NCBI RefSeq assembly: GCF_003202235.1
Contig: NZ_MASU01000009.1
Span: 250,501 to 314,500 of the forward strand
Origin: Prauserella flavalba
GTDB taxonomy: Bacteria; Actinomycetota; Actinomycetes; Mycobacteriales; Pseudonocardiaceae
Reading direction: 5' to 3'
Length of the DNA stretch: 64,000 nucleotides
The position numbers were made by a program, and so were the translations under genes. This document shows, in pieces, positions 55,225-64,000 of the stretch (its first letter is position 1; the number at the start of each line of letters is the position of its first letter). The notes below the pieces were generated by a model that saw only the letters and a program-made list of their open reading frames with translations, was not told the origin of the DNA and made no database searches.

Positions 55225-56994
55225 TCAGAACGCCGCGCGCAGGGCCGCCTTCCCGCCGACGACCGGCACCTCCACCGCCGTGTTCCGCACGTCGATCGCC
55301 AGCCCCGCGCCGGGCTCGGGCCGCAACGTGAAGTCGTGGTCACTGGACAGCAGCACGAACTCCAGGCGGTGTCCCGCGGCGAGCACGTAGTCGTCCGGCT
55401 GCAGGCCGAACGACACGTCGTACGGCACCCCGGGCCGGATCGGCTGCGTGCGCCACGGGCTCGTGCGGTTCTGCGGATCCGTCCAGCCGCGCGTGATCAC
55501 GGTCGACGTGCCGTCGGGCGCCCGGTCCACCAGCACGCCGGTGACGTTCGCGGCGGGCCGGTCGAACGCGACCTTCAGCTCCACCGACGCCGTTCCGCTC
55601 AACCGCACGGGGTTCCGCGCCGGACCGGTGGAGTAGGCGAGCCGGTTCGCCGACGACGGCGCGTCGACGAGCTGTTCCACGGTCTTGGTCGCGTCGTCGG
55701 TGAACCGCTCGACGACGGGCCGTCCGCGCAGCGGGCCGGACACGTCGAGCCCGCCGCGTGCGGAGCCGCCCGGCCTCGGATACAGCGTCACGTCCCGGGT
55801 CCCGGGCGCAGGCCAGTCGGCCTCGTCGGTCCACGACAGGTCCTCGCGCTGCACCGTGGACCTCGGCTCGTCCTCGATCCCGTTGTCGACGCCGTACAGG
55901 TAGTGGGAGAACCAGCGGTTGAGCGTGCGCAGCCATTCCTGCTGCCGCAGCCCGTACGGGTCGGCGTGGCCGGACTGGTGCCACCAGATCCTGCGTTCCA
56001 CGCCCGCCTTGCCCAGCGCCTCGTACCACCTGGCCGCCTGGCTCGTGGTGACGTTCCAGTCGTTGAGGCCGTGCACCACGAGCACCGAGGCACGCACGTC
56101 GCGGGCGTCGTCGAGGTAGTTGCGCTCGTGCCAGAAGGCGCTGTAGTCGCCGGTGACGCGGTCCTGTTCCCTGGCGAGCTCGTCGATCATCGGACGGCAG
56201 ATCGCCCGGTCGTCGCGTGTGTACACGTATTCGGCGAGCACGTCCGCGTCCTCGCCCTGGAAACCGCCGGGCGCCACGACGGCGCCGTCCTCACGGTAGT
56301 AGTCGTACCAGTCCGAGATCGCCGCGATCGGCACGATCGTCTCGAGCCCCTCGACGCCGGTGCTCGCGACCGCGTTGGGCAGGGTTCCGTTGTAGGACAC
56401 GCCCATCATGGCCGTCTTGCCAGTGGTCCAGTCCGCCGTGACGGGTGTGCCCTCGGCGTCCCTGGCCTTCGCCCTTCCGCCCAGCCAGTCCACGACGGAC
56501 TTGGCGCCGATCGTCTCGTTCTCGCCGCCGGTGGTGGGGCAGCCGGTGGAGGCGCCGCTGCCGAGCGACTCGGCGTAGACGACCGCGAACCCGCGCGAGA
56601 CGAGGTACTGCTCGTAGCGCCAGGTGATCTGCGGCTGGGGCTTGCCGTGCCCGTCCGGGACGTACAGCTCCACGTCGACGTTGTGGTTGACGACGTCGTT
56701 GCCGCCCGCGTAGTACGGGCTCGCCTGGTAGACCACCGGCACCCGCAGGCCCTGCTCGGTGGCCCTGGGTCGGACGATCTCGACGTGCACCTCGTCGTCG
56801 GCGCCGTCGCGGTCGCTGTCCACCGGCGCCGTCACCCAGAGACTCTCGCGTACCACGTCGGCGGGATCGAACACCGGCTGCGCCTGCCCGTCCTCGAACA
56901 CCGGCCCCGGCGGCGGCTCCGCCTGCGCCGCGGCGGGAACCAGCGGCAGCGCGATGACGGCGGTGAGCAGGACGGCGAGGCGTGCGGCTCTCAC
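55225..56994 (-). CDS. Secreted Xaa-Pro dipeptidyl-peptidase (S15)
   Basis: A 589-residue exported serine peptidase. Signal peptide LAVLLTAVIALPLVPAAAQA. Catalytic Ser in GVSYNGTLP, Asp in HGLNDWN and His in HQSGHADP, so the triad is complete. C-terminal beta-jelly-roll domain from about 400 (VERFTDDATKTV onward). Cuts dipeptides from proline-containing N-termini. Monocistronic; divergent from the methyltransferase. Confidence 0.92.
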   Translation of the reverse strand: MRAARLAVLLTAVIALPLVPAAAQAEPPPGPVFEDGQAQPVFDPADVVRESLWVTAPVDSDRDGADDEVHVEIVRPRATEQGLRVPVVYQASPYYAGGNDVVNHNVDVELYVPDGHGKPQPQITWRYEQYLVSRGFAVVYAESLGSGASTGCPTTGGENETIGAKSVVDWLGGRAKARDAEGTPVTADWTTGKTAMMGVSYNGTLPNAVASTGVEGLETIVPIAAISDWYDYYREDGAVVAPGGFQGEDADVLAEYVYTRDDRAICRPMIDELAREQDRVTGDYSAFWHERNYLDDARDVRASVLVVHGLNDWNVTTSQAARWYEALGKAGVERRIWWHQSGHADPYGLRQQEWLRTLNRWFSHYLYGVDNGIEDEPRSTVQREDLSWTDEADWPAPGTRDVTLYPRPGGSARGGLDVSGPLRGRPVVERFTDDATKTVEQLVDAPSSANRLAYSTGPARNPVRLSGTASVELKVAFDRPAANVTGVLVDRAPDGTSTVITRGWTDPQNRTSPWRTQPIRPGVPYDVSFGLQPDDYVLAAGHRLEFVLLSSDHDFTLRPEPGAGLAIDVRNTAVEVPVVGGKAALRAAF

Positions 56995-57144
56995 GGTGCC
57001 CCCAGTCGGTCGGCGATCGGAGTGGTTCGACCTTTCCGGCGCCGTCCCACGGTGTCAAGGAAGGCGGTGCGGATCCCGACGAAAGGTTGTGCCCGCGGGG
57101 ATCGCGCCCGGTAAACCGGTGGCGGGCGCTGAGACGATCGGAGT

Positions 57145-57897
57145 ATGTCTCGTTCGTTCGACGATCTGGTGGTCGAGGCCGCGACCGCTCCGGTCGACGG
57201 CTGGGACTTCTCGTGGCTCGGGGGCCGGGCCACCGAGCAGCGCCCGTCCTGGGGGTACCAGCGGCAGCTGGGCCGGCGGCTGGCCCGGGCGTCGGCGGCG
57301 CTGGACGTGCAGACCGGCGGCGGGGAGGTGCTGGCCGGGGTGCCGCGGTTCCCGCCGGTGCTGGTGGCGACGGAGTCGTGGCCGCCGAACGTGGCCGCGG
57401 CGGCGCGGTCGTTGCGGCCACGGGGCGCGGTCGTCGTCGAGACCACGGACGAGCCGCCGCTGCCGTTCGCCGGCGCGGCGTTCGACCTGGTGACCAGCCG
57501 CCACCCGGCGACGGTGTGGTGGGAGGAGATCGCGAGGGTGCTCCGGCCGGGCGGGACGTACTTCGCCCAGCACGTGGGCCCGGGCACCATGTGGGAGCTG
57601 GTGGAGTACTTCCTCGGCCCGCAGCCGGAGGCGCGCCGGAAACGCGATCCCGAGCGGGAGGCCGCGGACGCGCGGGCCGCCGGCCTGGAGGTCGTGGACG
57701 TGCGGTCGGAGCGCCTGCGCGTGGAGTTCTTCGACATCGGCGCCGTGATCTGGTTCCTGCGCAAGGTGATCTGGACCGTGCCCGGCTTCACCGTGGACGC
57801 CCACCTCGGCCGGCTGCGCGAGCTGCACGAGCTGATCCGGCGCGACGGCGTGTTCACCGCCCACTCGGCCCGCACCCTGATCGAGGCGAGGAGATGA
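57145..57897 (+). CDS. SAM-dependent methyltransferase-like protein
   Basis: A 250-residue class I methyltransferase. Motif I-like region DVQTGGGEVLAGV and motif IV-like FDLVTSRHPATVWWEEIARVLRPGG (core: FDLVTSRHPATVWW) are clear. The substrate is unknown. It has 150 bp of divergent promoter space with the S15 gene. Followed after 77 bp by the beta-lactamase-fold gene. Confidence 0.82.
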   Translation: MSRSFDDLVVEAATAPVDGWDFSWLGGRATEQRPSWGYQRQLGRRLARASAALDVQTGGGEVLAGVPRFPPVLVATESWPPNVAAAARSLRPRGAVVVETTDEPPLPFAGAAFDLVTSRHPATVWWEEIARVLRPGGTYFAQHVGPGTMWELVEYFLGPQPEARRKRDPEREAADARAAGLEVVDVRSERLRVEFFDIGAVIWFLRKVIWTVPGFTVDAHLGRLRELHELIRRDGVFTAHSARTLIEARR

Positions 57898-57974
57898 CCA
57901 ACTGAGAACCCGGTGCGCCTGATGTTCACACCGAGTTGACCGGCAACGTACCGATCGGGTGATTCGCTGGTCCG

Positions 57975-58904
57975 GTGAAGCGTCGGGCGATCGGCCTCAG
58001 TGCGCTGGCGGCGGGACTCGTCGCGACCGTGATCACCGTGTCGGCGGTGACCAGGGCCGACACCGTGGCGTCTCCCGAGCCGGAGGCGCCCACCCGTGCC
58101 CCGGTCACCGAGGAGGCGTTCACACGGCCGCCGCTGACACCCACCACCGAGGCCCCGGCGCCGGAGCGGGAACGCGCGGAGCTGGCGCGGGCGGTCTCCG
58201 GGGCCGTGACCGCGGTGGTGCCGGGCACGCGCATCGGCCTCGCCGTCCACGACCGGCTCACCGACTCGATGCTCACGAGCCTCAACGCCGACGCGCAGTT
58301 CTACACGGCCTCGGTGGTCAAGCTGCTGATCGCCACCGAGGTGCTGCGCGAGGCGGACTGGCAGGTCCCCGGCGGCGCCGAGCGCGAGGAACTGCACGCG
58401 ATGCTGGCAGGCAGCGCCGACGGGGTGGCGTCCGCGCTGTGGGGTGCTTATGGCGGCACCGAGATCGACCGGAACGTCGCGGAGCTGATGGGCCTCACCG
58501 GTACGAGCCCGCCCCGCGAGCCAGGCCAGTGGGAGCTGACGCGGATGAGCGCGCGCGACGTGGTGACCGTCTACGAGTACCTCGACGACGAGCTGCCTCG
58601 GCCCGCGAGCGACTTCGTGCTCAGCGCGCTGGCGGACGCGAGGCGCGTGGCGGTGGACGGCTTCGACCAGTACTTCGGGATCCCCGCCGTGTTGCCGGAC
58701 GGCGAATGGGCCGTCAAGCAGGGCTGGATGGAGGTGCGCGACGGGCTCGTGCTCAACACCACCGGCATCGTCGGCTCCGACCAGCGCTACATCGTGTCGC
58801 TGCTCGCGCACCTGCCCGGCGGCACCGGCTTCGCCGAGGCGAGGACGGCGCTCACGGCCGGTGTCGCAGCGCTCGCGCCGAGCCTGGAGGAACAGGCAGG
58901 CTAG
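57975..58904 (+). CDS. Exported beta-lactamase-fold serine hydrolase
   Basis: A 309-residue protein with an N-terminal hydrophobic helix (about 7-26), a Thr/Pro-rich linker (30-65) and a penicillin-binding-like domain. Catalytic SxxK at Ser113-Lys116 (TASVVKLL). The KTG-like motif reads VKQGWM. The SxN motif is not obvious, so activity on beta-lactams is uncertain. The GTG at 57975 is the start. May act in peptidoglycan binding or signalling. Confidence 0.8.
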   Translation: MKRRAIGLSALAAGLVATVITVSAVTRADTVASPEPEAPTRAPVTEEAFTRPPLTPTTEAPAPERERAELARAVSGAVTAVVPGTRIGLAVHDRLTDSMLTSLNADAQFYTASVVKLLIATEVLREADWQVPGGAEREELHAMLAGSADGVASALWGAYGGTEIDRNVAELMGLTGTSPPREPGQWELTRMSARDVVTVYEYLDDELPRPASDFVLSALADARRVAVDGFDQYFGIPAVLPDGEWAVKQGWMEVRDGLVLNTTGIVGSDQRYIVSLLAHLPGGTGFAEARTALTAGVAALAPSLEEQAG

Positions 58905-58916
58905 GCTGTCGGCGCC

Positions 58917-59990
58917 ATGACGAAGCTGCGCCAGCGGGTGATCGACGCCGCCGAGACCGCCCTCGCCCGACAGCACTACGTTGCGCCGATCGAGTTGTTC
59001 TCCGCGCTCGGCTGGCTGCCCGTTTCCCGAGCCGAGGAGTGGCGCTCCGGCCGCGTTCCCTGCCTCGAGCACGCCCTCCCGGTGGACGCGCGCAAGGTCA
59101 CCGACGCCGTGGCCCACCTGCGCGACTGGGCCGCGGCCCGTGGCCTGACGGCCAGCGACACCGCCTACCTCGCCCGTACCCGTGACAAAAGGCCCCTGCG
59201 CTTCACCGCCGACGGCGGCGAAACGGTCGAGCGTCTCTGCCGCACGCACTGGATGTCACCTGAGCTGTCCCCGAAACGCCTCGAACGGCTGCGGGAACGG
59301 CAGAACAAGGCACCGGACCTCACAGTGACCACCGCGGAGCAGGCGTGGACGTGCGCGGGCTGTGGCGCGAACGCCGGCGCGGGCGAGTTCCAGCTCGTCG
59401 AGGACACCGGCCCGCTGTGCCTGACCTGCGCCGACTTCGACCACCTCGCGTTCCTGCCCTCGGGCGACGCCGCGCTGTCCCGCCGCGCGAGGAAGGAGAG
59501 CACGTTGTGCGTGCTCGTCGTGCGGCTCAACCGCAGGCGCAAGCGGTACGAGCGGCAGGGCATCCTCGTGGAGCCGGCCGCGCTCGACCGGGCCGAGGAG
59601 CAGTGCCTCGCCGACGAGGACCTGCGCGCCCGCCGCCGGGTCCGCGACGCCGAGCGGCGCGCCGTCCAGGACGTGGAGTTCCAGGCCCGGTTCGCGGCCG
59701 AGATCGTGCGGCTCTTCCCCGGCTGCCCCCGCGAGCGGGCGCGGGCGATCGCCGAACACGCCGCCACCAGGGGCAGCGGCCGTGTCGGACGTTCGGCCGA
59801 GGGCCGGGCACTCGGCGAGGACGCCGTGCGACTGGCCGTGATCGCGTCGGTGCGGCACCTCGACACCGCCTACGACGACCTGCTGATGTCCGGAATGCCG
59901 AGAGTGGACGCGCGCGAGCGCATCCGCTCCGACATCGACCGGGTGCTGCGCGGCTGGGAGTCAGCCGGTGGCGTTGAACGTCCCGCCTGA
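58917..59990 (+). CDS. DUF2293 protein with zinc-ribbon-like cysteines
   Basis: A 357-residue protein. The N-terminal half is helical and Arg-rich. Two CxxC pairs (CAGCGA and CLTC, about 144-172) suggest a zinc ribbon. The C-terminal DUF2293 part carries FPGCPRERARAIAEHAATRGSGRVGRSAEGRAL (core: FPGCPRERARAIAEHA). Function unknown; nucleic-acid binding is plausible. Starts 12 bp after the previous gene; its 3' end overlaps the CBS gene by 30 bp, tail to tail. Confidence 0.83.
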   Translation: MTKLRQRVIDAAETALARQHYVAPIELFSALGWLPVSRAEEWRSGRVPCLEHALPVDARKVTDAVAHLRDWAAARGLTASDTAYLARTRDKRPLRFTADGGETVERLCRTHWMSPELSPKRLERLRERQNKAPDLTVTTAEQAWTCAGCGANAGAGEFQLVEDTGPLCLTCADFDHLAFLPSGDAALSRRARKESTLCVLVVRLNRRRKRYERQGILVEPAALDRAEEQCLADEDLRARRRVRDAERRAVQDVEFQARFAAEIVRLFPGCPRERARAIAEHAATRGSGRVGRSAEGRALGEDAVRLAVIASVRHLDTAYDDLLMSGMPRVDARERIRSDIDRVLRGWESAGGVERPA

Positions 59991-60410
59991 GATGTAGGCC
60001 TCCAGCTGTTCCTGGTTCTGCTCCAGCTCGTCCATCCGGGACTTCACCACGTCGCCGATGCTGACGATGCCGCCGAGCCTGCCGTCGACGAGCACCGGAA
60101 CGTGCCGGATCCTGCGCTCGGTCATCACGGCGCTGAGCTGGTCGACCGAGTCCTGGGGGGTGCACGTGGCCACGACCGTGGTCATGATGGCGGCGACGGG
60201 CCGGTCGAGCAGGCCGGGACCGTGTTCGTGCAGGCGGCGCACGACGTCGCGCTCGGACACGATGCCGGCCACCTCGTCGTGGTCGTCGACGACCACCAGC
60301 GCGCCGACGTTGTGCTGGGCGAGTCGGGCGAGCAGCTCTCTGACGGTCGTCTCCGGAGCAACGGTGGCCACCATCGCCCCCTTGCTCCGCAGCAGATCGG
60401 CAATGCGCAT
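59961..60410 (-). CDS. Tandem CBS-domain protein
   Basis: A 149-residue protein made of two CBS motifs (about 1-62 and 70-130), with DEVAGIVSERDVVRRL and GGIVSIGDVVKSR as the hallmark loops. Such stand-alone proteins bind adenosine nucleotides and act as energy sensors. ATG at 60410 with GGGAGGAGAC before it. Overlaps the DUF2293 gene end by 30 bp. Confidence 0.9.
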   Translation of the reverse strand: MRIADLLRSKGAMVATVAPETTVRELLARLAQHNVGALVVVDDHDEVAGIVSERDVVRRLHEHGPGLLDRPVAAIMTTVVATCTPQDSVDQLSAVMTERRIRHVPVLVDGRLGGIVSIGDVVKSRMDELEQNQEQLEAYISGGTFNATG

Positions 60411-60502
60411 GAATGTCTCCTCCCGCCGAGAACCGTGAGCTGCCTCACACCAGGTTAGTGGTCGGGTGGGCAGCGTGAAAGCTCTCGGCCGGGGCGCCGA
60501 CC

Positions 60503-61411
60503 TCAGGCGACCTCCGCGGCGGGCGCGGTCCACGTGTTGCACGCGGAGGGACCGTCGGCCGCGAACCCGGTCTCCGCCCAGCGGACCTGGTTCTCCAGCG
60601 TCCCGTGGGTGTCGCTGTCGATGCTGTTCGCGAAGTCGCCGACCCCGCTGCGGGCCTCCTCCCAGCTGATCTCCCCGCGACCGGCGACGGCGGCGAGGAA
60701 GAGCCCCGCGAAGCAGTTGGCCTGCAGCTCGGTGCGCCGCGTCAGCTCCAGCTCGCCGGGCGACCCCGGGTCCAGCCCGGCCATCAGCTCCGCCATGGCC
60801 GCGAGCGTGCCGCTGAGCTTCTGCACGTGGTGGCCGTACTCGTGCGCGAGCACGGCGAGGTGCGCGGGACGGTACAGCCCCAGGTACTCGATCAGGCGTT
60901 CCCTCGGCATGTAGATGATCCCGTCGGCGCCGCAGTAGAACGCGGTGGCCTCGTCCTCGCCGGGCATCGCGCCGCAGCGGCTCGACGCGTCCGACGCGAT
61001 CTCCAGCCCCGCCTCGGCGAACCGGGACCCGGTACCGGTCAGCACCGGCTCCCAGGCGGCGTCGAGGCAGGTCAGCGCCGCTGAGTAGAACGTGCGAAGC
61101 CGCTCGGGGGAGCCGTCGAGCCCGGGCAGGTCGCAGGTGACGCCCGGCAACGTGACGCCCTCACCCAGCAGCGGGCCGGCACCCGGGTCCGCGGCGGGCT
61201 CGTTCGCGGGAGCCCTCGGCGGCGACTCCACCGACGGCGTCGCCACGAGTCCGTGGACGGCGTCCGGGGACGGCAGCGCGACACCTTTCACGGGCGCGGC
61301 CGCCCTGCCCGCGAGCGCGACCACGCCGACGACCCCCAGCACGAGCACGAGCACGCCCAGCACCGCGAAGGGGTTGTTCCTGGCGGGGCGGACATCGTCG
61401 ATTCTGTCCAC
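60503..61411 (-). CDS. Membrane-anchored neutral zinc metallopeptidase (YpfJ type)
   Basis: A 302-residue protein. Anchor FAVLGVLVLVLGVVGVVALAG near the N-terminus, Pro/Ala linker, then a zinc-peptidase domain with HExxH in LAHEYGHHVQ and the third ligand region RTELQANCFAGLFLA. Substrate unknown. The outer domain holds several Cys (CDLPG, RCGAMP, YCGADG, ACNTW) likely disulfide-bonded. Confidence 0.9.
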   Translation of the reverse strand: MDRIDDVRPARNNPFAVLGVLVLVLGVVGVVALAGRAAAPVKGVALPSPDAVHGLVATPSVESPPRAPANEPAADPGAGPLLGEGVTLPGVTCDLPGLDGSPERLRTFYSAALTCLDAAWEPVLTGTGSRFAEAGLEIASDASSRCGAMPGEDEATAFYCGADGIIYMPRERLIEYLGLYRPAHLAVLAHEYGHHVQKLSGTLAAMAELMAGLDPGSPGELELTRRTELQANCFAGLFLAAVAGRGEISWEEARSGVGDFANSIDSDTHGTLENQVRWAETGFAADGPSACNTWTAPAAEVA

Positions 61412-61491
61412 AGTGCACGTCAGCCTATCGGCGCGGCACCGCGTCCCGGATCACGAAACGGGAACCGATGCGCGCTGGCAGACTGGAGGCC

Positions 61492-63540
61492 ATGACCGAC
61501 GCAACACCCCCTGTGGACGACGACCCGTACCTCTGGCTGGAGGACGTCACCGGCGAGCGTGCGCTGGACTGGGTGCGGGCCCGCAACGCCGAGACGGTCG
61601 CGCGGCTCACGGGCGGTGAGCGGTTCGACCGGGTCCGCGGCGAGCTGCGCGAGGTGCTCGACGCCGACAACCGCATCCCCTACGTACGCCGTCGCGGGGA
61701 GCATCTCTACAACTTCTGGCGCGACGCCACCCAGCCGAGGGGACTGTGGCGGCGCACCACGCTGGAGGAGTACCGCAAGGCCGAACCGGACTGGCAGGTG
61801 CTCATCGACGTCGACGCGCTCGCGGAGGCCGAGGGCGAGAACTGGGTGTGGCAGGGCGCCGAGGTACTGCGGCCCGGGCTGCGGCGCTGCCTCGTGGAGC
61901 TGTCCCGCGGCGGCGCGGACGCGACCGTGGTGCGCGAGTTCGACCTGGAGCGGCTCGAGTTCAGGGGCGTCGCGGACGGCGGCTTCGAGCTTCCCGAGGC
62001 GAAGAGCTCCGTCGGCTGGATCGACGAGGACCACATCTACGTCGGCACCGACTTCGGCGAGGGCTCGCTCACCAGCTCCGGCTACCCGCGCGTGGTGAGG
62101 GAATGGCGGCGCGGGACCCCGCTCGCCGAGGCGCCCGTGGTGTTCGAGGGCAAGCCCGACGACGTGTCGGTGCGCGCCTACCACGACTCCACCGAGGGCT
62201 GGGAACGCGACTTCGTGCGCCGCAACGTCGACTTCTACCGCTCGGAGCTGTACCTGCGCACGGCGGACGGGCTCGTGCGCATCGACGTCCCCGAGGACGC
62301 GAACGCCTCCGTGCACCGGGAGTGGCTACTGGTGCGCACGCGCACGCCGTGGGGCGAGTACCCGGCCGGCGCGCTGCTCGCCGCGAGACTCGACGCCTTC
62401 CTCGCCGGTGAGCGCACCATGACCGTGTTGTTCGAGCCGGACGCGCACACCTCGCTCGACTACTACGCGTGGACCCGCAACCACCTGGTGCTGGGCACGC
62501 TGAGCGACGTGAAGACCAGGCTGCGTGTGCTCACCCCGGCGGACGGCGGCTGGCTGGACGAGCCGCTCGCGGGCGTTCCCGAGGTCGGCAGCGTCGACCT
62601 CGTCGGCACCGATCCCCATGGCGGCGACGAGTTCTTCCTCGACGTCACCGGGTTCACCGAGCCGTCGACGCTGGTGCGCGGCGTGGTGGGCGGCACACTG
62701 GAGACGCTGCGGCAGGCGCCCCCGTTCTTCGACAGCGCGGGGCTGGTGGCCGAACAGTTCTTCGCGACGTCGGCCGACGGCACGCGGATCCCGTACTTCG
62801 TGGTCGGCGCCCACGAGAACCGGCCGGGGCCGACGCTGCTCACCGGCTACGGCGGGTTCGAGGTGTCGCAGACGCCGTACTACAGCGGCATGACCGGCAG
62901 GGGCTGGCTCGCCAGGGGCGGAACCTACGTGCTGGCGAACATCCGCGGCGGCGGGGAGTACGGCCCGGACTGGCACAACCAGGCGATCAAGGCCAACCGC
63001 CACCGCGTCTACGAGGACTTCGCCGCCGTGGCGGCGGACCTGGTGGAGCGCGGCATCACCACGCCGGCCCGGCTCGGTATCCAGGGCGGCAGCAACGGCG
63101 GGCTGCTGATGGGCGTCATGCTCACCCGCTACCCCGAGCTGTTCGGCGCCATCGTCAGCCAGGTGCCGCTGCTCGACATGCGCCGCTACCACAAGCTGCT
63201 CGCCGGAGCGTCGTGGATGGCCGAGTACGGCGATCCCGACGATCCCGCCGACTGGGCCTACCTCTCCCGGTACTCGCCGTACCATAACGTCCACAGTGGA
63301 CGATCTTATCCTCCGGCGCTGTTCGTGACGTCCACGCGCGACGACCGGGTGCACCCGGCGCACGCGCGCAAGATGGTGGCCCGGATGCGGGAGCAGGGCT
63401 ATGCCGCCGCGGACGTCGGCTACTACGAGAACATCGAGGGCGGGCACGGCGCGGCGGCCGACAACGCGCAGCTGGCGTTCAAGTGGGCGCTGGTCTTCGA
63501 GTTCCTCTGGGAGCGGCTGGCCGGCGATCAGCGGCGCTGA
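61492..63540 (+). CDS. Prolyl oligopeptidase (S9A)
   Basis: A 682-residue serine peptidase cutting after proline in short peptides. N-terminal DDPYLWLEDVTGE, seven-blade propeller to about 400, then a hydrolase domain. Catalytic Ser in QGGSNGGLLMG, Asp in STRDDRVHP, His in EGGHGAAAD. No signal peptide. The ATG at 61492 sits after GGAGG; an ATG at 61468 is possible. The 3' end overlaps the next gene by 13 bp. Confidence 0.92.
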   Translation: MTDATPPVDDDPYLWLEDVTGERALDWVRARNAETVARLTGGERFDRVRGELREVLDADNRIPYVRRRGEHLYNFWRDATQPRGLWRRTTLEEYRKAEPDWQVLIDVDALAEAEGENWVWQGAEVLRPGLRRCLVELSRGGADATVVREFDLERLEFRGVADGGFELPEAKSSVGWIDEDHIYVGTDFGEGSLTSSGYPRVVREWRRGTPLAEAPVVFEGKPDDVSVRAYHDSTEGWERDFVRRNVDFYRSELYLRTADGLVRIDVPEDANASVHREWLLVRTRTPWGEYPAGALLAARLDAFLAGERTMTVLFEPDAHTSLDYYAWTRNHLVLGTLSDVKTRLRVLTPADGGWLDEPLAGVPEVGSVDLVGTDPHGGDEFFLDVTGFTEPSTLVRGVVGGTLETLRQAPPFFDSAGLVAEQFFATSADGTRIPYFVVGAHENRPGPTLLTGYGGFEVSQTPYYSGMTGRGWLARGGTYVLANIRGGGEYGPDWHNQAIKANRHRVYEDFAAVAADLVERGITTPARLGIQGGSNGGLLMGVMLTRYPELFGAIVSQVPLLDMRRYHKLLAGASWMAEYGDPDDPADWAYLSRYSPYHNVHSGRSYPPALFVTSTRDDRVHPAHARKMVARMREQGYAAADVGYYENIEGGHGAAADNAQLAFKWALVFEFLWERLAGDQRR

Positions 63541-64000
63541 GCGAGGAACTCCTCGAACGTGACGCGGCCCTCGGCGTGCCCGGGCGCGAGGTGCAGACCA
63601 TCGCGGTAGGCCCGGTAGGACCGGCCCGCCAGCGGGACGCTCACGATCTTGCGCGCGCGCCCGGCCGTGTCGAGGTAGGCGCGGGCGAGGTCGCTGAGCT
63701 CGCGGACCTCCGGCCCGCCGAAGTCCGGCACGCGGCCCGAGGGCGCCCCGGTGGCCAGCTCGGCGAGCCGCGCGCCGACCTCGCCGGAGTCGACGGGCTG
63801 CACGCGCACGCCCTGGGGCAGCACGAGCACGGGCGGCCGGGCCAGTGCGGACAGGATGCGGTACACGAGGTCGTGGAACTGCGTGGCGCGCAGGACGGTC
63901 CACCCGACGCCGGAGTCGGCGACCACGCGCTCGGCCGCGAGCTTGCCGCGGTAGTACGGCAGCGGGTGCCGATCGACGCCGGCGATCGAGATGTAGACGA
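63528..64000 (-). CDS. NmrA/atypical-SDR NAD(P)-binding protein, N-terminus beyond window
   Basis: About 157 C-terminal codons. Visible: PYYRGKLAAERVVADSGVGWTVLRATQFHD, which in pieces (YYRGKLAAE, WTVLRATQFHD) marks the NmrA-type atypical SDR group, followed by a helical domain. The cofactor-binding glycine loop lies outside the window. Often linked to redox or ubiquinone-type partners; role here unknown. Tail overlap of 13 bp with the prolyl oligopeptidase gene. Confidence 0.82.
   Translation of the reverse strand, partial: VYISIAGVDRHPLPYYRGKLAAERVVADSGVGWTVLRATQFHDLVYRILSALARPPVLVLPQGVRVQPVDSGEVGARLAELATGAPSGRVPDFGGPEVRELSDLARAYLDTAGRARKIVSVPLAGRSYRAYRDGLHLAPGHAEGRVTFEEFLAQRR

Overview
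The window is high-GC DNA with actinobacterial gene orders throughout. A mycobacterial-type division and cell-wall (dcw) cluster, an Mce4 steroid-import locus, a SigK/RskA pair and IdeR point to a mycolic-acid relative or, more likely, a member of the Pseudonocardiaceae such as Amycolatopsis. That family placement is an inference from gene order and intergenic repeats. The MurE DNPR motif indicates meso-diaminopimelate peptidoglycan.

Layout. Bases 1-4.8 kb: glycerate kinase (cut by the window edge), a DASS-type transporter, then an OmpR-type two-component system preceded by a tiny anchored protein with a poly-Asp tail. 4.8-8.3 kb: ileS with a translational T-box riboswitch in its leader. 8.3-25.8 kb: a minus-strand division and cell-wall block read as murE-murF-mraY-murD-ftsW-murG-murC-ftsQ-(sigK-rskA)-ftsZ-pgeF-yggS-sepF-yggT-divIVA. 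An ECF sigma/anti-sigma pair lies between ftsQ and ftsZ, and the usual mraZ/mraW/ftsL/ftsI half is absent upstream of murE. 26.2-44.6 kb: an Mce4 cholesterol/steroid island (yrbE4AB, mce4A-F, two Mce-associated proteins, hsd4A, fdxD, fadE26, fadE27, fadD17) with an added SDR, aldehyde dehydrogenase and alcohol dehydrogenase. A perfect match to the KstR operator lies in its divergent promoter. 44.6-64 kb: a secreted protein, a lysine acetyltransferase/deacetylase pair, a sulfurtransferase divergent from ideR, galK and galE, a DUF4192 protein, exported peptidases, a beta-lactamase-fold protein, a DUF2293 protein, a CBS protein, a zinc metallopeptidase, a prolyl oligopeptidase and a partial NmrA-like protein.

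The most unusual structures are intergenic. Two loci (1916-2304 and 25890-26204) each carry two arrays of a 21-bp unit facing each other in inverted orientation, at an exact or near-exact 21-bp pitch. One arm directly abuts the stop codon of the upstream gene and the other points toward the next gene. One of these loci marks the junction between the Mce4 island and murE. A second palindrome family (core AAGGCCACCTT/AAGGTGGCCTT) lies inside the first array and forms the ftsZ terminator. A 54-bp tandem repeat precedes the deacetylase gene. A 16-bp dyad matching at 14 positions sits 44-45 bp upstream of both the transporter gene and the two-component operon, suggesting a shared response-regulator site.

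No tRNA, rRNA, insertion sequence or CRISPR array was seen.
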